Counted from the first letter of the stretch, positions 1 through 9,082 are shown. The stretch: DNA of 27,088 nt from Reticulitermes lucifugus (GCA_026260175.1 JAKCWW010007148.1:3081-30168); one strand, 5' to 3'. Notes: generated from the letters alone by a model not told the origin. A program made the numbers and translations.

Positions 1-85
1 GATTGTCTAGAAATCTGGGAGCCTCAACCTCCTGGAACCCTAAGGGCCTGTCCAGGCCTGTAAGGGGATATCGTCTTTTTACTTT
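1..85. repeat. Possible 3' end of a transposable element at the window edge
   Basis: The first 75 bases are GC-richer than what follows and contain CCTGGAACCC, GGGCCTGTCC and AGGCCTGTAA, then a T-rich stretch. This style resembles 3' ends of arthropod LINE-like repeats as I recall them, but I cannot assign a family. The other end lies outside the window. It could also be unique sequence. Confidence 0.25.
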
Positions 86-655
86 TTAATTTGGTTAATC
101 AAAAATGTATAAGAAATTCAAACACAATTGTATATTTAGTTCAAGTCAGCTACATGTTTCAACCACATATGGTCATCATCATGCTGGCCACAAGAAAGAA
201 AATAAGAACACAGTTATGTGTAGGATTGAGATCTCAGAGCTTTACATATGTATTGTATAAAACCTATAGATATAAATTTGGACAGCTTTGGGAACGAAGA
301 AGGTAAAAGTTGCAATGTGTATGTTTTTTAAAGTTATAAAAAGATTAGATAAAGAAATACACTAAATTATTTTTTATTTTAGTTATTAAAATGTTTAGAA
401 ATAGAGGGTCGTAGGCGTTTTCAAGAGGACGGCTATGACATGTCTGTTATGGATATTCTTTGAACAGGATTGTCGTTCTTCCAAAGACAGTGTTAGTTGA
501 GATGTGTCGTTTTTATTTAATTTAGAAACTTGTGTTTGTAAATATCTGCACAGTTTGATGTGTGATTGTTCTTCGGTTTTTAATCCATGTATATTTATGT
601 ACGTTTAAAATAAATTACTGTGCGACACACTTGTGTAACATGCTGTAGATAGATG
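86..655. other. AT-rich stretch without a recognisable gene
   Basis: A 71-codon open frame at 91-306 shows no motif, no family resemblance and no conserved start context, so I treat it as chance. There are no long repeats or RNA boxes. AATAAA-like strings occur, as expected in AT-rich DNA. Confidence 0.5.
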
Positions 656-662
656 TGGCGCG

Positions 663-721
663 TCTCTCTATAGTGGTGTCTGAAGACCTACTCTCTGCCT
701 TCCGACACCACTATAGAGAGA
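663..721. repeat. Near-perfect 23-bp inverted repeat (hairpin)
   Basis: The left arm at 663-685 and the right arm at 699-721 pair at 22 of 23 positions. The only mismatch is at 681/703. A 13-base pyrimidine-rich loop (686-698) separates them. The left arm begins TCTCTCTATAGTGGTGTC. In RNA it would form a stable stem, but pairing stops beyond the arms, so the stem is shorter than most animal microRNA precursors. It could be the remnant of a palindromic transposon, a recent small inversion, or a small hairpin RNA. No target duplication is evident. Confidence 0.8.
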
Positions 722-924
722 TATAATTTAAGTCCGAGAAGGATTAAGTGAGAGGAAGGAACTTCATGTTTTATACTCTTCAGATAATGCGAGATTTGAA
801 GTTCTGAGAGCAAATATGATTATGATATTCAGGTCTAAATCAAGACCGATGGGATTAGCACGGCCTGTAATACGAATGAAGTCAACAAGAAATGCATGTG
901 TAGTTTTGATTTAAAGCCCCTTTT

Positions 925-1045
925 TGGGAAATGATTTGGGAGATCTAAGCTTGATGGGAGGATAATATTAAAATAGATGTGACAGAAATAGAGAACGAGT
1001 ATGTGAAATGGAGTGACTCAAGGTCTGTTTTTTTGGCGAGCTTTA
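925..1045 (+). pseudogene. Weak relic of a LINE 3' coding tail
   Basis: Conceptual translation gives pieces resembling the tail also seen at 7895-8510: a segment equivalent to the family's PLGRPRRRW-DNIKMD block (GGGAGGATAATATTAAAATAGA here), then TEIENEYVKW. The reading frame is shifted and broken. Only about 40 codons align, so the assignment is tentative. The 126-codon open frame at 979-1359 begins inside this tract and then continues into unrelated sequence, so I do not regard it as a gene. Confidence 0.35.
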
Positions 1046-1049
1046 TTGG

Positions 1050-1720
1050 AAAAGGGGCTGAACTTTCAGTTTATTTGCAGATTTGGAATTTATTAACTGT
1101 TGAACGACTTTCAGCTGTTCATGGAAAAGTTTGTACCATGGAGTTACAGTTTGTAAAATTGCTGCGAGTCTTATGTGAGAGGCTTCTAGAGGGTTTCAGT
1201 GTCTTACAGCATGTCCCATTTCCTGAAGGTAACAGTAATGTCAGCTCAGTTTCGTCGCATGTGAGGAAATCGACGAAACTGGATACGACGTATCCCATTT
1301 TGCATACTACATTCACTGACAGAAATGGGTTAATCCGACACCGCAGCTTTAAGACGTAAGTCTTTAAGACTTAACCTCTATCAGCACGTAAAAGACATGT
1401 GAATTAAATGCCTTGGATTCTATAGAAAACACTGCGTATATGAGGTTTCCACTTTCTCAAATGTGTGGCAGGACATTTGTCAAATACGAACCGGGATGAA
1501 TGTGGAAGGAAGCGGTAATGCTCAGTTTTAACTCACTGTCCTAATGATTTAGAAGTTTAACTCAATCAGCACAGAAGATGTGTAATAGAAACGCGTCTGC
1601 TCTTCTACTTGTCTGTCCATTCGTTAGATCACTTATCTCGAGAATTAGTCCTTGCTCTATTGCTTTCAATGAAGTCTGATACCAGCATCGAGACTTACAC
1701 CTATTGAATTAATTCCACCA
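1050..1720. other. No recognisable gene or repeat
   Basis: The sequence is mixed and AT-rich. The open frame reaching 1359 on the plus strand and a 65-codon frame on the minus strand have no motifs. I see no tandem repeat, tRNA-like box or terminal repeat here. Confidence 0.4.
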
Positions 1721-1736
1721 TTGTCCATATCGTCTT

Positions 1737-1970
1737 CGGCAGGGGTAAGCGATTTGTCTTTTTTCCAAAGCATCCAGACCGGCTCTGAGACTGATCAAGC
1801 CTCCTATTTAATCGGTAATTGGGGCCCTTGCCCTGGGATAAAGCAACCGGTGCGTGTAGCTCTCCACGCTCCTCCATCTGTTGTTGAGTTTAAGAAGATT
1901 GTAGCTCTACTTTTACTCCCCACATATGCTTGCATGAAGTGTGCAGGGACAACTTTACCTTTACTGTTCA
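1737..1970 (+). repeat. SINE-2 copy (tRNA-derived SINE body)
   Basis: It contains the SINE-2 body blocks in order: a pyrimidine-rich run ending TTTTTTCCAAAGCATCCAGA, CCGGCTCTGAG, CCTCCTATTTAATC, AAGCAACCGGTGCGTG, then a block matching TGTTGTCGAGATTAAG, and an end resembling GCATGAAGTGTGCAGGGACA followed by ACTTTACCTTTA. The same order is seen in reverse complement at 10945-11172 and, with internal losses, at 8872-9082 and 12947-13196. The tRNA-like head is mostly missing. The copy butts directly onto a minus-strand LINE tail at about 1973. The 94-codon frame crossing it is a by-product. Confidence 0.7.
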
Positions 1971-1972
1971 TT

Positions 1973-2085
1973 CATTGCGTAGTCTGTCTTGCGACAGGTC
2001 CGTAAATTCTTCCAAAGCGAATTATCCAGAGAGTGCGATCTAGTGCTTCTTTCTTCAACTTTCATTATCTTCTGTGCCAAACAAA
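1973..2085 (-). pseudogene. LINE 3' coding tail, family B (copy 1)
   Basis: Read on the minus strand, this gives KEALDRTLW followed by RFGRIYGPVARQTT and a stop codon. The second copy at 3560-3745 reads KEEALHRTLWRTRFGRDYGP and VVRQTTE at the same place. I recognise this as the C-terminus of an insect non-LTR retrotransposon polyprotein, past the reverse transcriptase. Only the last ~30 codons survive, as expected for 5'-truncated LINE insertions. The clade cannot be decided from this piece. Confidence 0.6.
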
Positions 2086-2264
2086 ATCATCCCTGAGCTT
2101 GGGTGCGTGGGATGAAAAGATACTTCAAGACGGGGGCTCTACTGGAAAGATACTTGAATTAAACTCGCCCAAGTTTTCCATGCACACCTTGTCCCATTTA
2201 CAAAGATCACGCCGTGAAAGCTCATTTGGAGAGAGAATAGGAAAGTACAAATTGTAAACCTTGT

Positions 2265-2415
2265 CACTGAATGGAGGTGGGTGGTCAGTTTCATGCTGTG
2301 GTCGTAAAGTGCTCTGTTTTCACTGGTAGAGTGGCTGATGTAGCTCAGGGAAGAAAAAGAAGAAGAAGAACAATACGTCTGTCGCCGCCGGGATCTTAAA
2401 TTGGTATTCCAAAGC
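2265..2415 (-). repeat. SINE-2 copy, reverse orientation, 3' truncated
   Basis: In reverse complement it shows a degenerate box-B-like AAGATCCCGGCGG, a TTCTTCTTC/TTTTTCTTCCC run, then a block equivalent to AAGCGGTCGGGGCGTGAAGC (here ACTTTACGACCACAGCATG), and CTGACCACCCACCTCC, matching CTGACCACTCATCTCCACC in the copy at 10945-11172. The GAA microsatellite at 2350-2370 is the expanded pyrimidine run of the element. The copy is strongly diverged. Confidence 0.55.
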
Positions 2416-2419
2416 TGTT

Positions 2420-3550
2420 AGTAGTCAATGTGAAGGAAACCTGCTGAGCTGTTCCACATGCAATAGGAATGGAGCGAGAAGGAAGACATCGTGTATGAAA
2501 TTCCTTGTCCCATTCTTTTGCACAATTTTCTCTCTGCTAATTCGTATGCAGCGATAGCCTCATGTTGGTGGATCATTTGCATTGCGTCCAGCATCCCCTG
2601 TTTACCAAACTGAGCCACTTGTCCAGCAAGAAATTTATAGGAGTGTGTATGCAGTTGATGATAAAATATCCATTGCGGTAGAAACACTTCGTATCGGGAA
2701 TGTAGGTCACCGGGAAAATAAAGTAATGAGTTATATTTTTTTGTCGATAATAATGGTCTCTACTTTTAAAAATTGAAAGGAAAGTTACGTGATTTTATGT
2801 TATAAGTTACGTCACTTAGTAAGCTTACATAAATATATAAAATACAATATCGATTTGCCAAAGTACCGCTTATTGCATATCGATTCGCAGCGCGTTTCGT
2901 ATTTGTGTCCTTTCATTTCAACATCCTCTTCATGTTTATTTTCTGTTCCCTTGTTTTATCATCTTTGTTAGTAGTTTCTCCCGCCCATTCACTTTCATCA
3001 TGTAATTCTGCTTGTTTTCTATATCTTCTTTGGTGGTGTATACTTTTGACAGCTTAACCAGCATAGCCGTGGAGAAATTGCGTACTAGACGTACTTCAGG
3101 GGGCCGCCAACTCTACTTGTAGCATTCGCTGGTGTTTCTGTTAGGTTCAGCAAGTTTAACTGGAAGTGCAGTATTTTATAGACGTGTTTCCTCCTCCATA
3201 GTGAGGACAAGTTTATAATCCGCTAGCGTCATGACCAAACGCGCCTCTTCGTTACATAACGTACCTCAAAAACGTATAGAAAGGTGAGTGTGGTTTCTAA
3301 GAAGAATAAAAAGAAAAATTAAAAATTGCTACATGGTTTGGTTGTAGTTTGTTACACTAAATTTATAACAAATATATGACAGTAACTGGGAAAATCGTAT
3401 AATTTCTCCTGTTGGAAACATCAGAAAACGTACCATGTTCGCATTGCCTCTTCTTATATCTTGAATTCAGCTCTGTTGATTTTCTTGCAGGAGCATTTCA
3501 ATTTTTAGCCTGATTCTTTCGTCATGAGCTGTCCATTCCTGGAAACCGGA
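2420..3550. other. AT-rich stretch without recognisable genes
   Basis: Several open frames of 60-89 codons on both strands (for example 2418-2687 minus and 2789-2971 plus) lack motifs and overlap one another, as chance frames do. I see no repeat shared with the rest of the window. Confidence 0.4.
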
Positions 3551-3559
3551 TTTCATTAA

Positions 3560-3745
3560 TTTATTCCGTAGTCTGTCTTACGACAGGTCCGTAATCTCTT
3601 CCAAAGCGAGTTCTCCACAAGGTGCGATGTAGTGCTTCCTCTTTCAATTAACTTCTCTTTTCCTTAAGGTCATCCAGTAGCTGCTTACACTTTCTTCCTC
3701 GTCTTCCCGTCAATTCTGTCCTTCCCTCTAACTTGGAAACCAGAT
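3560..3745 (-). pseudogene. LINE 3' coding tail, family B (copy 2)
   Basis: The minus strand reads LVSKLEGRTELTGRRGRKCK, then QLLDDLKEKR, and after a nonsense codon LKEEALHRTLWRTRFGRDYG, ending in PVVRQTTE and a stop. The order of blocks (GRRGRK, QLLDDLKE, LDRTLWRTRFGR, GPVVRQT) matches the C-terminal extension of an insect non-LTR retrotransposon as I know it. One in-frame stop lies in the middle, so the copy is dead. About 95 bp of nucleotide similarity with 1973-2085 shows both came from one family. The 5' part is missing. Confidence 0.72.
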
Positions 3746-3961
3746 CAGTTGGAATTAATCTTCGTGTCAAAATTAATACTAAGGTAGCTATGGTGATGAT
3801 TTACTCCTTGCTAAACCCCAGTTAATCATATTAACCTATAAATATCTTCAGTTCTGCGGAGGTGAAAGAACTCATTACTTGATTGCAAGCTACACTTTTG
3901 CGAGTGTCACATCCATTTTACTTTACATACGTGGTCTATGATTTTACACACAGTAACAACG

Positions 3962-4030
3962 ACCAAGCTGTAGCAGCCGTGACGTAACTATCTGTAACCC
4001 GGAGACTCCGGTTCAAACCCAGAATGATGG
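3962..4030 (+). repeat. tRNA-like head of a possible SINE fragment
   Basis: GCTGTAGCAGCCGTGACG resembles a degenerate box A and CCGGTTCAAACCC a good box B, with spacing like a tRNA gene (about 35 bases between). There is no acceptor-stem pairing of tRNA quality, so it is not an intact tRNA gene. The downstream body does not match SINE-1 or SINE-2 clearly. Confidence 0.35.
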
Positions 4031-4640
4031 CAACACTAGACCGTTATGTGGATTCAACGGGAAATACTGCTCAAAGAAAGACAAATTAAACAGAAGTTTT
4101 GCCGAGTACCTGAGATGCCTGTGCAGTGTGTCAGACTGTATGTACGTCAGAGTGTATTATTTTTGTCTCTGCACCCTGCACTCCCCAAGCGCCTTCCCAC
4201 TGTTATTCCTTGGCTTTACAAACGAAAAGTAATGGGCGTCGATTTTGTTCGGTGTAAGACGACCTCAATGAGAACCCTTACATTTAACCGCACAGTGGCA
4301 TTTTGATCTGTTTCAGTTTATTCTTGCGATATGGCACGTTAACGAAGAAAGTTAATGTAACCCAATTAAAGTTATGTGTGGAAATTAGAAATGTTCTTTC
4401 TTCTGACGCAGGCTGGTTGTCCAGTTGACACATCCTGTTGCTAATTAAAAAACTGTTTAACAGGGAAGCGAAACTAAACACGTTTCAAGTCTGTCTGCTG
4501 TTTGACGCCATGCAAGCTCCATGGAATCACATTCTTAAGCACTGTCTGTTTAATGTTACAACTCCAAATTTCCTTAAATTTATCTGGAATATGCACGTGA
4601 CAGTAAACATTTAATTATTTTCAATGTGAATTATTCTCTT
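4031..4640. other. No recognisable gene
   Basis: An 86-codon frame (4046-4306 plus) and a 65-codon frame (4284-4481 minus) show no motifs. A GT..CAGAGTG-rich stretch near 4120-4160 is not a clear repeat. I cannot assign any function. Confidence 0.35.
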
Positions 4641-4649
4641 AGACTACCC

Positions 4650-4745
4650 TTAAAATGGATGCAGGAAGCTCCTCCGAAACGTCGATATCAACATACGTAA
4701 CTGAACATTGTCAAAACTCAGAGGGCTGCAGTCCGAAAAACTGCT
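4650..4745 (+). repeat. Dispersed repeat sharing the CTCCGAAACGTCG block
   Basis: The stretch around CTCCGAAACGTCG (4672-4684) is shared with 17435-17640, where the same 12-mer is one arm of an inverted pair. Its context (GCAGGAAGCTCCTCCGAAAC) resembles a dispersed insect repeat that I recall with a similar phrase. The boundaries are unclear. Confidence 0.4.
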
Positions 4746-4764
4746 GCCGTGAAAAGCTGACAAC

Positions 4765-5070
4765 TTGTATAAAATTACGTATGTTATCCCTGACAGACGG
4801 ATGAAGTCAGTTTTGTTCCCCTTCATTGTAGACGTATTCGCAACCTTGCGGATTGCTCTGTCCGCACGTCTAAGGTCTCTGTCCTTCATCTTATCTCCAT
4901 TTCACACCAACTTGTATTCCATCGTACTTTCTGTTTCTGCATTCCACCATGCATTCTCTAATAACTTTTTTCTCATTTTGAACCGTGGATATTCTCTGCT
5001 TTCAGAATCAAAAGCTTCTTCCATATATAAAGAACACCAGTATATATATCTCGTTCTTTTATCTTAGGTG
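4765..5070. other. Overlapping open frames on both strands, unassigned
   Basis: A 100-codon plus-strand frame (4765-5067) and a 79-codon minus-strand frame (4650-4889) overlap. The minus frame is rich in charged residues (MKDRDLRRADRAIRKVANTS) and lies just downstream of the ORF1 relic on the same strand, so it may be more decayed LINE sequence. I do not recognise it. Confidence 0.25.
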
Positions 5071-5089
5071 TCTGTGGTTGTAATTACTA

Positions 5090-5604
5090 AAATGTTTTCC
5101 AGAGTTCTCTTATTTTTAACAAATCTGTCTGGAAACTAGATAAGATCTTGTTGTTATCGAACAGTCGCTCAGTCTACCAGACAGTCACCCCCTCTTCACG
5201 CGCAAACATCACAATATTATTTTTCCTTCGATTCTTCTCCAACCAATTCATTTCATCCAAGGCCACTTTTTGTCTTTCTTCCCACTTCGTCATTGTTTGC
5301 TCAATTTGTTTTTGTTTCATAATCCCTCCCCCCTTACTGCTTCTTTTATTTCGTCAAGATTTCTTCCGGCGTGTTCAGTTTCCTTCTTCGGGTCACACTA
5401 CTCTCTTGATTGTGGTTCTCCGAAAGTTTCGCTATAAATTTGCTTAACCTCTCCGGGTTTCTCACATGTGTCTGTTTGATGTACATACCTTGTCTTATTT
5501 CACCGGAGGGGCCGGATTAACCTCCACGCCTCCTGTCACAATAAAATTATCAGCACTGTTTGAATAAACCAGCAAGCACTTTCTCTTTCGCTTTTCTTTT
5601 TCAT
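5090..5604 (-). pseudogene. Decayed LINE ORF1 with a 2A-like N-terminal motif
   Basis: Reading the minus strand from an ATG at 5604, the first frame gives a basic start (MKKKSERES) and hydrophobic residues (TVLIILL). One frame over follows VTGGVEVNPAP (5501-5536), a degenerate form of the D/G-V-E-x-N-P-G-P 2A-like motif known from the N-termini of some non-LTR retrotransposon proteins. Further on, an open stretch (about 5320-5160) reads MKQKQIEQTMTKWEERQKVA, then LDEMNWLEKNRRKNNIVMFA, ending at a stop after VTVW. A charged helical segment followed by RxNNIVxFG-like residues is typical of LINE ORF1 proteins, where it marks the start of the RNA-binding domain. Frameshifts and stops make it non-functional. 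The order of the blocks is what persuades me. The exact clade is unknown. Confidence 0.55.
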
Positions 5605-5639
5605 CTCGTCTTTGTACTGCTCAACAGGAACGTGCTAAT

Positions 5640-7170
5640 TCTGTCCCTATATGTTTCTTTGTTTATATCCGCCTTTGCTTGGCTGTTAAAACACGTCTAC
5701 TGTGCAGCTTAGCACAGACACAACCTTCAGAATATATTTCGTTTCCAATCCCTTTAGTTCGTTCGTGTCCGTACCATCCCTCATAATTTGCTAGCTTTTG
5801 ACGGATTTTCGTGAAACTTTGTGCGAATAACTTGATTATATCTTCTTTATGAAGAGGACTCTAAAATTTTATATTGCAGTAGATACTGTAAAAAATATAA
5901 GACTGCGGATGAGGCAGTTTTATGCGTGCTGTAAAATAGTATGACTGGCACGTGAAGTTAGACTTTTTGCTTTCATGACCAAGCTTGAGAGGTAGACGTG
6001 TTTCGTATTGTATGGAAATAGTTTTTTTCAATTCTGTTGTTTTGCGTTAACAGTTACACAAAGAGCGGTACTCCGAAACCTCAAATATATTTTATATAGC
6101 CATTAATCTGCAATTCTTGCTACATTCATTATAATAATTAGAAACATTTGGAAGACAGTATTCATAGGCCTAACACTTTCTTTCCAGCACTTATAAATAT
6201 TAAAACTTTGGAGTGTAATATATTGGAAGCATAATGTAAAGCGATATGTAGGTTTGGAGTAATACCTCTTTCTGATTTCCCAGGAGTCATATTTAGACCT
6301 AACATATAAGATTTACATGGAAGGGTAAGGGAAAATTACTTTTGAATACTTTTGGCTTTCATTTCAGTTAGAATACACTGATATTGAAAGGAACGCAGAG
6401 AAGAGAGTAAGCCGTAAAGCGTCTATAAACAAAAGCTACCAGTTGTGTATAAAAGACATTCATGGACAGGCATCGAGAGCGTAAAATACAAATCTCATTC
6501 TGAACTTGGCGAATGTTCCGGGCATGCCAAACCACTCACCAAACATCCGATTTCAAGATTAATTTTACGTATCTATAATTTCCTTGTATTTTTTGCTAAT
6601 ACTTTAGGACGAAAGTACCTTGAAGTTGCTTATTGTTTCTCGAAAAGCCACCTCTAAGTACGTTAAATAATTTGTGGATTGCGTTTAGCCTCGTTTCGAA
6701 ATATTAGCTGACATTAGCTTCATAGACTGAAGTAAGAACAGAAGTTGTATGTGCTTAAAAACGAAGTTCTTGAGAAAATATTTTGTTATACAATGGATAA
6801 AGCAAGAAGTATTCGGAGTAGCTGCATTACAGCATGATTTGGGCAGCTCGCCTTGTGTATTAGGATAACGGGGTTAAAATGAGGTGGGTTTTGGCCGATT
6901 TAAAGAAAGAGACAACAAATGCATGCAGAAATTCTTCGGGTCGTGACTCAAATGCCAACCGTTCAGCTCTGTTAGGAGAGACAATAAGTGGAACGAGTTC
7001 AAAGTAGACTCAAGAATCATCTAGGTCTGTGGGAAGGAGATTGTAAACAGGATGCAAGGCGGATTGCAGTAGCTAATTCGTGATGCTCTCAGTTGGCAGG
7101 ATTTTGTGTTCTTGGGGTCGAACCTTCGGTTTCCCTTGTCAGAGACATGATTGAAGAACTTGATTACATG
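5640..7170. other. AT-rich stretch without recognisable genes
   Basis: The only notable frame, 6445-6657 plus, has no motif. The text near 5760-5825 (TTCGTTCGTGTCCGTACC, then GACGGATTTTCGTGAAACTT) resembles the CCGTCTG..CGGATTTTAATGAAATT section of repeat D, which suggests a very old relative, but the match is short. Confidence 0.35.
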
Positions 7171-7196
7171 TAAAGTTAGTAGGTTTTTTTTGTGAA

Positions 7197-7456
7197 GGGC
7201 CCCGCAGCAGATGCTACGGACGCACTGCAGCCTTGAGGCTTATTGTGCAACCCTGTGACGAAGATGATTCGTGTTTTTTTCGTTTTTTCGTGTAATGGAG
7301 CACCGGTGGAATGAAATTAACAGGGGAAAACCGAAGTACTCGGGGAAAAACCAGTGCCACTTTGCCCACCACAAATCCCACATGCACTGACCCAGGATCG
7401 AACCCGGGCCTCCGCGGTGAGAGGCCGGCGACTACCGCCTGAGCCATGGCACGGCC
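7197..7456 (-). repeat. SINE-1 copy, near full length, tRNA-Glu-derived
   Basis: On the minus strand the element starts GGCCGTGCCATGGCTCAGGC. Box A (TGGCTCAGGCGGT) is at 7434-7446 and box B (GGTTCGATCC) at 7395-7404. The segment between reads CCGGCCTCTCACCGCGGAGG, which matches the anticodon arm of a tRNA-Glu (CTC) gene. A body with GGTTTTTCCCCGAG, GGTTTTCCCCTG and AATTTCATTCCACCGG follows, and the 3' end is GCTGCGGGGCCCTTCACA plus an A-run (T7184-7191 on the plus strand). Imperfect target duplications flank it: AAAGTTAGTAGG (7172-7183) and AAATTAGTAGG (7457-7467). The 77-codon open frame within it is a by-product. Both pol III boxes look intact. Confidence 0.88.
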
Positions 7457-7469
7457 AAATTAGTAGGCT

Positions 7470-7890
7470 TGCTAAGAAATAGAAATTGCACTATAATAAC
7501 GCATGGGATAACTGTCTCCACGTCTGTTTCTGCTTGCACCTTGCTACAAATGACTCATATCTCCGCAGGTTGGATACAACACCAGTCGCTCCCGCTCCTG
7601 CCTCACCAAGTAACGCTGTTCCTGTGGATCAGTATAACCAACCACACACTATGTAGGCCAGCGTGTGGGATTTGGTGTTGACTGCTAAATATTCGTGGTG
7701 TCTATAAATACTGTCTTTCGGGCTAAAGGGTAAGAATTGGACAATGCATCGGCCGGATACAAGAAATATCGAGTTGGTTGTAATAAGCGTTTAAGATCCG
7801 TGGCTGGATTTACCCTCGTTGACAGCAAGAGAGATGCAGAAGTACAGAAATCATATATCAGAAAAAAAAGTGATATTTTGGAATTTCACT
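7470..7890. other. No recognisable gene
   Basis: A 70-codon frame at 7469-7681 has no motif. No repeat from elsewhere in the window is seen. Confidence 0.35.
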
Positions 7891-7894
7891 AAAA

Positions 7895-8510
7895 ATGAGA
7901 ATTGCGTGCATGAAGGAATTAAGAGCAGCTTAGTTTCGTGGAATGCTTGTTATCATTCGGTCCAGAATAGGTTGTTTTTCCCTTTGCTAAGAATATAGCG
8001 ACTAAAATGGAAGATTATAATTTTGCCTCTCTTATGTAAGTGTGAAACTTTGTCTCTTACATTAAGGGAGGAACATAGGTTGATGATGTTGGGCAATAGG
8101 GTGCTGAGGAAGGCATTTGGATCTAAGAGGGAGGAAGCAACAGAAGATTGGAGAAAAGTACATAATGAGAAACTTCATGATTTTTACTCATCACCAACTA
8201 ATATTCGAGTGTTCAAGTTAAGGAGGATAAGATGGGTGGGGCATGTGACACACACTACGGAGAAGAGAAATGCCTACAGGATTTTGGTCTGGAAACCTGA
8301 GGGAAAGAAATGACTTGGAAGACGTAGGCGTAGATGGGGGTATAATATTAAAATGGATCCAAAAGAATAGGATGTGAAAGCGTTGACTGGTTTCATATGA
8401 CTCAGGACAGGGACGAGTGTTGGCGTCTTTTGAACACTGTAATGAACCTTCCATTTTTATACAGTGCAGGGAATTTTTTGACTGGCTGAGGAACTACTAG
8501 CTTCTCAGGG
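7895..8510 (+). pseudogene. LINE C-terminal coding region and 3' UTR, family A
   Basis: The plus strand translates to NACYHSVQNRL, then after a stop LKWKIIILPLLCKCETLSLT and LREEHRLMMLGNRVLRKAFG. Next come WRKVHNEKLHDFYSSP, RRIRWVGHVTH and RNAYRILVWKPEGKK, and the frame breaks shortly after. This order (LPxLLYGCETW, REEHRL, NRVLRKIFG, LHNEELHDLYSSP, RRMRWAGHVAR, PEGKRPLGRPRRRW) is the C-terminal part of an insect endonuclease/reverse-transcriptase retrotransposon, after the polymerase domain. Similarity continues past the coding end (a block equivalent to VMNLRVP, then GTGCAGGGAATTTTT). The catalytic domains are absent because of 5' truncation, and nonsense codons and shifts are present. The clade (RTE, CR1 or jockey type) cannot be settled here. 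Confidence 0.82.
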
Positions 8511-8539
8511 AAGATTCTGCTCTACGCATTTAGTTAGAG

Positions 8540-8660
8540 TTGGTAGGACACATGTTAAGAATGACTGAAAATGAGCTGATGCAATTAAACTAAAAACCTT
8601 TTCGATAAAGTATCAAGACAAGATGGACAGTTGAACTAAGCTGAAGTCAGAACAAGCCCA
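8540..8660 (+). pseudogene. Possible tail of another LINE
   Basis: Translation gives LVGHMLRMTENELMQLN, then K-F and KTRWTVEL. VGHxLRM followed by a basic KTRW segment recalls the RxVGHVLRM...GRPKxRW tail of several LINE families, different from family A. Stops interrupt it. This is a weak call based on about 30 residues. Confidence 0.3.
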
Positions 8661-8871
8661 GAGGACCTAACGCTTGATGAAGGAGGCAAAAAAGATGACG
8701 AGTGTGTTTGCAATATTGTTTTCACTTATAAACCCTATGGTGTAGGAAATTTCTGGTGTGGCTGTGGTAGTGCACTGTTCCTGTCGTCAGGGCTATTTAC
8801 AAGCACGTCCGTAGCAGGAGATGCATACTGTGTCTTTAAAATTGTGGGAATTAATGAAGCAACCGGAAGAC

Positions 8872-9082
8872 AGGTTAGCGTAGTCAGTATAGCGACTAGG
8901 CAACGGGCTGGGTGACCTAGGACTTACGATTCGTTTCCCGATAAGTGTAAATTTCTTTTATCTTCTAAATTTCCAGACCGGCTCTGGGGTCCCCCCGTAT
9001 AGTGCTGAGGTTAAGAATTGGAGTTATATTTCCTGTCCCTCATATGCGTTCATAGTGCGCACAGGGACAACTGTACTTTATC
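8872..9082 (+). repeat. SINE-2 copy with tRNA-like head and an internal deletion
   Basis: The head GGTTAGCGTAGTCAGTATAG resembles a degenerate box A and ACGATTCGTTTCCC a box B. Next come TTTCTTTTATCTTC, CCAGACCGGCTCTGGGG, then directly GTGCTGAGGTTAAGAATTGG and CATATGCGTTCATAGTGCGC with ACAGGGACAACTGTACTTTA. Compared with the copy at 10945-11172, the CCTCCTA..AAGCGGTCGGGGCGTG section is missing. This copy shows best that SINE-2 has a tRNA-type promoter. Confidence 0.65.

Noticed and set aside
979-1359. 126-codon open frame, the longest but one in the window
   Set aside because: It starts in a LINE tail relic and continues into unrelated sequence, with no domain, no splice context and an overlapping frame on the other strand.
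7380-7456. Apparent tRNA gene with good box A and box B
   Set aside because: The acceptor stem does not pair and the sequence continues into a conserved SINE body with an A-tail and target duplications.
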